The notes beneath the pieces are model-generated. The model worked only from the letters and a program-made list of their open reading frames with translations, ran no database searches and was not told the origin of the DNA. Both the position numbers and the translations under genes were made by a program. Below, in pieces: positions 57,726 to 64,000 of a stretch of 64,000 nucleotides of DNA. Source of the stretch: Rubrivivax sp. (GTDB lineage Bacteria; Pseudomonadota; Gammaproteobacteria; Burkholderiales; Burkholderiaceae_C); NCBI GenBank assembly GCA_027489455.1, contig JAIXZR010000294.1:1-64000 (forward strand), in the 5' to 3' direction. How positions within the stretch are numbered: position 1 is the first letter of the stretch; the number at the start of each line of letters is the position of its first letter.

Positions 57726-57796
57726 CAGACAGCCGAAGCAGCGCGACGCTCCAGGGGGTGATGGATACCCGGTAAAGCAACGGGCACAGTCGCACC

Positions 57797-58270
57797 GTGT
57801 TCAACAAAACCCCTGTCGCCATGCACACCACCCCCGCCCACGCTGCCGCCTTCGCACCCCGCCAGGACACCCGCGCCTGGAAGCTGCAGGTCTGGGTGTC
57901 TTTCGCCGCCGCCGTCGCGCTGTGCGCCACCGGTCTGGTCTGGCTGCCCGGCGCCGATCTCGACCGCGCCTTCATGGTGATGGGCTACATGTTCTGCCTG
58001 TCCACCGCCTTCGCCGTGGCCAAGTACGTGCGCGACAACGAGGCCCGCCGCACCGACACGCCAATGTGGGGCCTGGTCGTCTGGGGCGGTTTCGCCCTGG
58101 CGATGGCGCTCACCGGCTGGGGCCTGTGGCGCATGGAAATCAACCCTTCCTACAAGGCCTACCTGGGCGTGTGCTGGCTGTTCCTGATCTCCAGCGTGTT
58201 CACCCTGGCCAAGACCCTGCGTGATGCGCACGAAGCGCAGCTGGCCCGCCCGATGACGGACGAAGCCTGA
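57797..58270 (+). CDS. YiaA/YiaB-family inner-membrane protein
   Basis: WVSFAAAVALCATGLVWLPGADLDRAFMVMGYMFCLSTAFAVAKYVRDNE... two-helix repeats. Confidence 0.85.
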   Translation: MFNKTPVAMHTTPAHAAAFAPRQDTRAWKLQVWVSFAAAVALCATGLVWLPGADLDRAFMVMGYMFCLSTAFAVAKYVRDNEARRTDTPMWGLVVWGGFALAMALTGWGLWRMEINPSYKAYLGVCWLFLISSVFTLAKTLRDAHEAQLARPMTDEA

Positions 58271-58308
58271 TCCCCACCCACCCTGTCATTCCTTCGAAAG
58301 GACAAATC

Positions 58309-58734
58309 ATGAAGAAGCCACTCCTCGTTGCGATGCTTTCGCTGGCCCTGGCCAGCACCCTGCCGCCGGCCTATGCCCACGGCGGCGCTTCAGAAGCCAG
58401 CGCGCTGTCGATGCTGCCGATCGCCGTGTCGGTGGCGGCGCCGGCGGCGCTGGGCGCCTCGGTGCTGGTGGGCGGCAGCGCGCTCACCGTGGTGGCCGTC
58501 GAGACGGTCTCGGGCGCCACGGTCTGGGTGCTCGAGCGGTCCTCGGACGGCGCGCGCTTCAGCATCACGCTGGCCGGTGCGTCGGTGGCGGGCGTGTCGG
58601 TGGTGGCGGGCACCGCGGTCGTTGTCACGGCCTTCAGCGCCGGCTGGGTGCTCTCGGCCGCGGGCAAGGCGATCGCCTACATCCCCAACGAGATCGGCAA
58701 GGCCCTGCTGTACAACGAGCGGGTGACGCGATGA
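58309..58734 (+). CDS. Hypothetical secreted/membrane protein
   Basis: RBS gaaagga upstream; signal peptide MKKPLLVAMLSLALASTLPPAYA; hydrophobic Ala/Val-rich body. Confidence 0.7.
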   Translation: MKKPLLVAMLSLALASTLPPAYAHGGASEASALSMLPIAVSVAAPAALGASVLVGGSALTVVAVETVSGATVWVLERSSDGARFSITLAGASVAGVSVVAGTAVVVTAFSAGWVLSAAGKAIAYIPNEIGKALLYNERVTR

Positions 58735-59528
58735 AAGCCCGTCATGTGCTGGTCGCGGCCGCGCTGGCCATCTCTCTGGCCGCCCACGCCGGCCGCACCT
58801 GCGAAGCCACGGCGCCCACGGCCCGCAGCGTGCAGCAGGCGATGGAGCTGGCCGAACGCACCGCCCGCGCGCTGGACGCCAGCGGCGCCCAGGTGGTGGT
58901 GCTGGCCCGTGCCGGGCAGGACCTGGGCGAATGGGGCCTGCGCTGGTCGCACCTGGGCTATGCCTACCGTGAAGGGCAGGGCGCCACGGCACGCTGGCGC
59001 GTGGTGCACAAGCTCAACCAGTGCGGCAGCGCGCGCGGCGATCTTTACCGCCAGGGGCTGGGAGAATTCTTCATGGATGACCTCTACCGCTACGAAGCCG
59101 CCTACGCCGTGCCCACGCCGGCCGTGCAGGCGGCCCTGCTGCCGGTGTTGAGCAGCAACGCCCGCGTCGACCAGCTGCACGAGCCGGCCTACAGCATGGT
59201 GGCCTACCCCTGGTCGCAGACCTACCAGCAGAGCAACCAATGGGCGATCGAGACGCTGGCGATGGCGGTGGCTCCCACGCAAGGGCCCGCCGCCGGCAAC
59301 CGCCAGCGCGCCCAGGCCTGGCTGCAGTTCCAGGGCTACGAGCCGACCACGCTGCGCATCTCGACGATGCAGCGCCTGGGCGCGCGCATGACGGCAGCGC
59401 ACATCGCCTTCGACGACCACCCGGATGCCAAGCGCTACAGCAGCCGCATCGAGACCGTTACCGTGGATAGCGTCTTCGCCTGGCTGGACCGCAGCGGCTT
59501 GGCCGGGCCGGTGCAGGTGCTGCGCTGA
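58731..59528 (+). CDS. DUF2145-type secreted protein
   Basis: Signal peptide; RTCEATAPTARSVQQAMELAERTARALDASGAQVVVLARAGQDLGEWGLRWSHLGYAYRE...GLGEFFMDDLYRYEAAYAVP; 4-bp overlap with preceding gene. Confidence 0.8.
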   Translation: MKARHVLVAAALAISLAAHAGRTCEATAPTARSVQQAMELAERTARALDASGAQVVVLARAGQDLGEWGLRWSHLGYAYREGQGATARWRVVHKLNQCGSARGDLYRQGLGEFFMDDLYRYEAAYAVPTPAVQAALLPVLSSNARVDQLHEPAYSMVAYPWSQTYQQSNQWAIETLAMAVAPTQGPAAGNRQRAQAWLQFQGYEPTTLRISTMQRLGARMTAAHIAFDDHPDAKRYSSRIETVTVDSVFAWLDRSGLAGPVQVLR

Positions 59529-59541
59529 AGGGGGCCCTGTC

Positions 59542-60612
59542 GTGAACATCAACCTCGAGCTCCTGCGCCAGGCCACGCGCCAAGGCGTGCTGCAACCCGG
59601 GCAGGACCAGCGGCTGTGGGCCTTCCTGGCCGAGCAGCAGGCCGCACACGGCAGCCAGCAGCCGGCCTTCAAGGCGGCGCACATCCTGTACTACCTGGGC
59701 GGCATGGTGGCCATTGGCGCGATGACGCTGTTCATGACCCTGGCCTGGCAGCAACTGGGCGGCACGGCGCTCTTCGGCATCGCGTTGGCTTACGCCTTTG
59801 CGGCCAGCCTGGGCGTGCACTGGCTGCTGCAGCGGCGGCTGCCGCTGCCGGCCGGCATCGTGGCTGCGCTGGCGGTGTCGATGGTGCCGCTGGCGGTGTA
59901 CGGCCTGCAGCAGGCCCTGGGCTGGTGGGCCGAAAGCGATGGCGGCGTGCCCGCCCCCTACCGCGACTACTTCACCCGCATCGACTGGCGCTGGGTGCTG
60001 ATGCAAGCCGCCACGCTGGTGGCGGCCGTGCTGGCCCTGTGGCGCTGGCGGCTGCCGTTCACGGTGATGCCGCTGGCCGTGACGCTGTGGTTCCTGAGCA
60101 TGGACCTGGTGCCGATGCTGCTGGGCGGCGAACGCGCGGCCTTCTTCTCGGACGAAGGCCGCCGCATCAGCATGGTGTTCGGCCTGGCGATGCTGGCAGT
60201 GGCGCTGTGGGTGGACATCCGCACCCGCCGCGGGCCGGACTTCGCCTTCTGGCTTTATCTCTTCGGCACGTTGGCTTTCTGGGGCGCGCTGAGCAGCATG
60301 CGGTCCGACAGCGAGCTGGGCAAGCTCGGCTACGCCGCCATCAACCTGCTGATGATTGCGCTGGGTGCAGCCCTGTCGCGCCGCGTGTTCGCGGTGTTCG
60401 GCGGAATGGGGGTGGCGATCTACCTGGGCCATCTGGCGCACACCGTGTTCCGCGACAGCCTGATGTTCCCGCTGGCGCTGGCGGCCATCGGCCTGGGCGT
60501 GATGGCCACGGGCGTGTGGTGGCAGCGGCACGAAGAAGTGCTGGGCCAACGGCTGCGCGGCCTGCTGCCGCAGCCCCTGCGTGAACTGGTGGAGGCCCGT
60601 GGCCATGACTGA
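59542..60612 (+). CDS. Multi-pass membrane protein
   Basis: GTG start; multiple hydrophobic segments (YYLGGMVAIGAMTLFMTLAW etc.). Confidence 0.75.
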   Translation: MNINLELLRQATRQGVLQPGQDQRLWAFLAEQQAAHGSQQPAFKAAHILYYLGGMVAIGAMTLFMTLAWQQLGGTALFGIALAYAFAASLGVHWLLQRRLPLPAGIVAALAVSMVPLAVYGLQQALGWWAESDGGVPAPYRDYFTRIDWRWVLMQAATLVAAVLALWRWRLPFTVMPLAVTLWFLSMDLVPMLLGGERAAFFSDEGRRISMVFGLAMLAVALWVDIRTRRGPDFAFWLYLFGTLAFWGALSSMRSDSELGKLGYAAINLLMIALGAALSRRVFAVFGGMGVAIYLGHLAHTVFRDSLMFPLALAAIGLGVMATGVWWQRHEEVLGQRLRGLLPQPLRELVEARGHD

Positions 60613-61891
60613 ACACAACACCGTGACCCACCGCCCCGGCCGCAGCCGGCGCCATCTGCTGCAGGGCTGCTGCGGCGCGCTGGCGGTGGGCCTGTTCACC
60701 GGCCTGGTGGGCACCCGGCCGGCGCAGGCGGCTGGCAACCTGCGCAACCCCTGCCTGGGCGCGCTGCCGGCAGCGGGCCAGGCCTTCATCGACGAAGCCT
60801 TCGACGGCATCGACGCCACCCGCCTGGTGGACACCCATGCCCACCTGCTGGGCAATGGCGACGCCGGCTCGGGCTGCACCATCCACCCCAGCATGCACCA
60901 GTGGTGGCGCCCCACCGAAGTGCTGCGCCGCCGCGCCATCATGGACGCGGCCTGTGTGCCGGTGGACGCGCCGTCCGTCGACCGCGCCTATATCGACCGC
61001 CTGCGGGCACTGGCCGAAGGCTTCCCGGCCGGCGCGCGCTGGTGGCTCTTCGCCTTCGACCAGGCCTGCAGCGACACCGGCCAGCCCGTGCCCGACTGGA
61101 CGACCTTCCACGTGCCTGATGCCTACGCACAGCAGGTGGCCACGGCGCTGCCATCGCGATTTGCCTGGGTCGCATCGATCCACCCCTACCGGCCCGACGC
61201 GCTGGCGCGGCTGGACGCCGCGTTGGCCGGCGGCGCCGTGGCCGTGAAGTGGCTGCCGAGTGCGATGAACATCGACCCGCGCGACGCCCGCTGCCGCCCG
61301 TTCTGCGAACGGCTGGCGCGCGCGGGCGTGCCGCTGATCGTGCATTGCGGTGAAGAAAAGGCCGCCCCCGGCGCCGGGCGCGACGAGCTCGTCAACCCGC
61401 TGCTGGTGCGCCACCTGCTGGCGCATGGCACGCGCGTGGTGGTGGCGCATTGCGCTTCGCTGGGCCAGGCCGACGACACCGACCAGCCTTCGGCCCCGGC
61501 GCGCCCGGCCTTCGATCTGTTTGCCCGCCTGATGGGCGAACGCGAATGGGAAGGCCGGCTGCTGGCCGACATCTCGGCCGTGTTCCAGCGCAACCGCAAG
61601 CCGGCCGTCTGGCAGGCGGTGCTGCAGCGCCAGGAATGGCATCACCGCCTGCTGCACGGATCGGACTACCCGCTGCCTGGGCTGATGCCGCTGTTCTCGC
61701 TGCCGGCCCTGCAGAATGCCGGCGTGCTGGCCGAAGCCGACATCGCGCCGCTGCAGCGCCTGCGCGCGCACAACCCGCTGCTGTTCGACTTCGTACTCAA
61801 GCGCCGCCTGCGCATGGGGCAGGCGCGGCTGCCCGCGGCGCTGTTCGAAGGCCGTGCCCTGACCCCCGCCAAAACGACCACGACGGCCTGA
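60605..61891 (+). CDS. Amidohydrolase-family metal-dependent hydrolase, probable Tat substrate
   Basis: SRRHLLQGCCGALAVGLFTG twin-Arg leader; DTHAHLLG, IVHCGEEKAAPG, VVVAHCASLG, HGSDYPLPGL. Confidence 0.88.
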   Translation: MTEHNTVTHRPGRSRRHLLQGCCGALAVGLFTGLVGTRPAQAAGNLRNPCLGALPAAGQAFIDEAFDGIDATRLVDTHAHLLGNGDAGSGCTIHPSMHQWWRPTEVLRRRAIMDAACVPVDAPSVDRAYIDRLRALAEGFPAGARWWLFAFDQACSDTGQPVPDWTTFHVPDAYAQQVATALPSRFAWVASIHPYRPDALARLDAALAGGAVAVKWLPSAMNIDPRDARCRPFCERLARAGVPLIVHCGEEKAAPGAGRDELVNPLLVRHLLAHGTRVVVAHCASLGQADDTDQPSAPARPAFDLFARLMGEREWEGRLLADISAVFQRNRKPAVWQAVLQRQEWHHRLLHGSDYPLPGLMPLFSLPALQNAGVLAEADIAPLQRLRAHNPLLFDFVLKRRLRMGQARLPAALFEGRALTPAKTTTTA

Positions 61892-61893
61892 CG

Positions 61894-63786
61894 ATGCCCC
61901 ACCCCAGCGAACACCCCAACCAGTTTGCCCTGCTCGGCCAGCGCCGCTTTGCGCCCTTTTTCTGGGTGCAGTTTCTCGGCGCCGGTAACGACAACGTCTT
62001 CAAGTTCGCCTTCACCGTGATGGTGACCTACCAGCTGCAGGTGGCCTGGCTGCCGCCGGCGATGGCGGGGCTGGTGATCGGGGCGCTGTTCATCCTGCCC
62101 TTCCTGCTGTTTTCCGCCACCAGCGGGCAGCTGGCGGACAAGTTCGAGAAGGGCCGGCTGATCCGCTTCGTCAAGAACCTCGAGATCGCCATCATGTTGC
62201 TGGCCGGCTGGGGCTTCATCGTGCAGAACGTGCCGGTGCTGCTGGGCTGCGTGTTCCTGATGGGCCTGCACAGCACGCTGTTCGGGCCGGTGAAGTTCGC
62301 CTACCTGCCGCAGCACCTGAACGAGCGCGAGCTCACCGGCGGCAACGGCATGGTCGAGATGGGCACCTTCGTGTCCATCCTGCTGGGCAACGTGGCCGGC
62401 GGGCTGCTGATCGCGCTGCCCGAGACCGGCGCGCGCTACACCGCGCTGGCCTGCCTGGGCCTGGCGGTGCTGGGCCGCGTGCTGGCCCAGGCCGTGCCCA
62501 CATCGCCAGCCACCGACCCGGGGCTGAAGATCAACTGGAACCCCTTCACCGAGACCTGGCGCAACCTCAAGCTGGCCCACGGCAACATCGTCGTGTTCCG
62601 CTCGCTGCTGGGCATCAGCTGGATGTGGTTCTTCGGTGCGGTGTTCCTGGCCCAGTTCCCGGCCTTCGCCAAGGACGTGCTGCACGGCAACCAGCAGGTG
62701 GCTTCGCTGCTGCTGGTGGTGTTCTCGGTGGGCATCGGCATCGGCGCGCTGCTGTGCGAGATGCTGAGCAAGCGGCATGTCGAGATCGGCCTGGTGCCGC
62801 TGGGCGCCATCGGCATGAGCGTGTTCTCGATCGACCTGTACTTTGCGGCACGCAGCCTGCCGCCGGCCGATGCGCTGTCGATCGCGCAGTTCCTGGCCGT
62901 GCCGGCACACTGGCGCGTGCTGGCTGACCTGTTCGCGCTGAGCCTGTTTGCCGGCATCTACAGCGTGCCGATGTACGCGCTGATCCAGCTGCGCAGCCAG
63001 CCCACGCACCGCGCGCGCATCATCGCCGCCAACAATATCCTGAACGCGCTGTTCATGATCGTCAGCTCGCTCGGCGTGGGCGCGCTGCTGGGCGCGGGCT
63101 TCAGCATCCCGCAGGTCTTCGGCATCGTCGGGGTGCTCAATGCGCTGGTGGCGATCTACATCTTCCTGCTGGTGCCCGAATACCTGCTGCGCTTCATCGC
63201 CTTCATCCTGACGCGCGTGGTCTACCGCTTCCAGGTGCGCGGCGAAGAGCACATCCCGGTGCAGGGCGCGGCCATCCTGGTGTGCAACCACGTCAGCTTC
63301 GTCGACGCCATCCTGCTGATGGCGGCCAGCCCGCGGCCGATCCGCTTCATCATGGACCACCGCATCTTCGCCACGCCGGTGCTGGGCTGGATGTTCAAGC
63401 TGGCCAAGGCCATCCCCATCGCCCCGCAGCGCGAAGACCCGGCGGCCTATGAGCGCGCCTTTGCTGAAGCCCGGCGCGTGCTGGACGAAGGCGACCTGCT
63501 GTGCATCTTTCCGGAAGGCGGCATCACGCGCGACGGCAGCCTGGGCGAATTCAAGGGCGGGGTGATGAAGATCCTGCAGACCCACCCGGTGCCGGTGGTG
63601 CCGCTGGCGCTGCAGAACCTGTGGGGGTCTTACTTCTCTCGCATCGAGAAGGGCACGGCGATGGTCAAGCCCTTCCGCCGCGGGCTGTTCAGCCGCGTGG
63701 GCCTGGTGGCGGGCGAAGCGGTGCCCGCCGCGGCGGCCAGCCCGCAAGGGCTGCGCGAGCGCGTGGCGGGGCTGCTGGGGGCCTGA
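61894..63786 (+). CDS. MFS transporter fused to 1-acylglycerol-3-phosphate acyltransferase (LplT-PlsC type)
   Basis: N-terminal MFS segments (FLGAGNDNVFKFAFTVMVTYQ); C-terminal PlsC motifs VCNHVSFVDAIL, FPEGGITRDGSLGEFKGG. Confidence 0.92.
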   Translation: MPHPSEHPNQFALLGQRRFAPFFWVQFLGAGNDNVFKFAFTVMVTYQLQVAWLPPAMAGLVIGALFILPFLLFSATSGQLADKFEKGRLIRFVKNLEIAIMLLAGWGFIVQNVPVLLGCVFLMGLHSTLFGPVKFAYLPQHLNERELTGGNGMVEMGTFVSILLGNVAGGLLIALPETGARYTALACLGLAVLGRVLAQAVPTSPATDPGLKINWNPFTETWRNLKLAHGNIVVFRSLLGISWMWFFGAVFLAQFPAFAKDVLHGNQQVASLLLVVFSVGIGIGALLCEMLSKRHVEIGLVPLGAIGMSVFSIDLYFAARSLPPADALSIAQFLAVPAHWRVLADLFALSLFAGIYSVPMYALIQLRSQPTHRARIIAANNILNALFMIVSSLGVGALLGAGFSIPQVFGIVGVLNALVAIYIFLLVPEYLLRFIAFILTRVVYRFQVRGEEHIPVQGAAILVCNHVSFVDAILLMAASPRPIRFIMDHRIFATPVLGWMFKLAKAIPIAPQREDPAAYERAFAEARRVLDEGDLLCIFPEGGITRDGSLGEFKGGVMKILQTHPVPVVPLALQNLWGSYFSRIEKGTAMVKPFRRGLFSRVGLVAGEAVPAAAASPQGLRERVAGLLGA

Positions 63787-63851
63787 ACGGCCTGGGCCGC
63801 GAAACCGGTGCAGGCCGGTGGGACTTCACATCGGGAGCCTTGTGCAATGGA

Positions 63852-63867
63852 CTGTATGAACATACAG
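63852..63867. promoter_or_regulatory. LexA/SOS box
   Basis: CTGTATGAACATACAG: matches CTGT-N8-ACAG; 18-bp palindrome with flanking a/t. Confidence 0.85.
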
Positions 63868-64000
63868 TATTCTGGTGCAAGTCTCCCCCACGCCCAGCCT
63901 TTTCGACGTCTTGCCTGACGCCTTGCCTGCCGCCTTGCCGGCGGGGCAGGGCGGCGCGGGCTTGTCGGCCGAACAGGCGCTGGGGGGGCTCTCTGCCCCG

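Overview
High-GC (>65%) bacterial chromosome segment. PEP-CTERM signals, an EpsA-like regulator and overall gene style suggest a Burkholderiales/Rubrivivax-Leptothrix-type betaproteobacterium (inference). Main blocks: (1) 1-2426, a leftward-reading integron cassette array with four attC sites and no visible integrase gene. (2) 3.4-9.8 kb, housekeeping/accessory genes: HExxHxxGxxH metalloprotease, GNAT-VOC fusion, patatin lipoprotein divergent from a TetR regulator. (3) 10-11.6 kb, a coupled methyltransferase + GT60/PF11397-type glycosyltransferase pair. (4) 35.2 to 11.6 kb on the minus strand, a long near-contiguous gene train: PEP-CTERM protein, secreted binding-protein-like protein, PEP-CTERM paralog, TpsB, a ~4080-aa TpsA/FHA-like exoprotein with a mucin-like (xAPT)n stalk, DUF2341/LamG-ExbB fusion, ExbD, ExbD, TonB-like, porin, coiled-coil protein. 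I regard this as the best candidate for an undescribed system: a two-partner secretion locus with its own Ton-type motor and possibly a glycosyltransferase. (5) 35.4-45.5 kb, an atypical type II secretion/pilus-like cluster plus LuxR/EpsA regulator, divergent from an S8 protease with a GlyGly-CTERM-like tail. (6) 47-54 kb, PEP-CTERM proteins, a large GAF/PAS/GGDEF/EAL protein, and an unlisted 26-aa membrane microprotein. (7) 54.4 kb, tRNA-Ala(CGC) and terminator, then ordinary metabolic/membrane genes to a perfect LexA box at 63852-63867. All assignments come from reading the sequence by eye; no database search was run.
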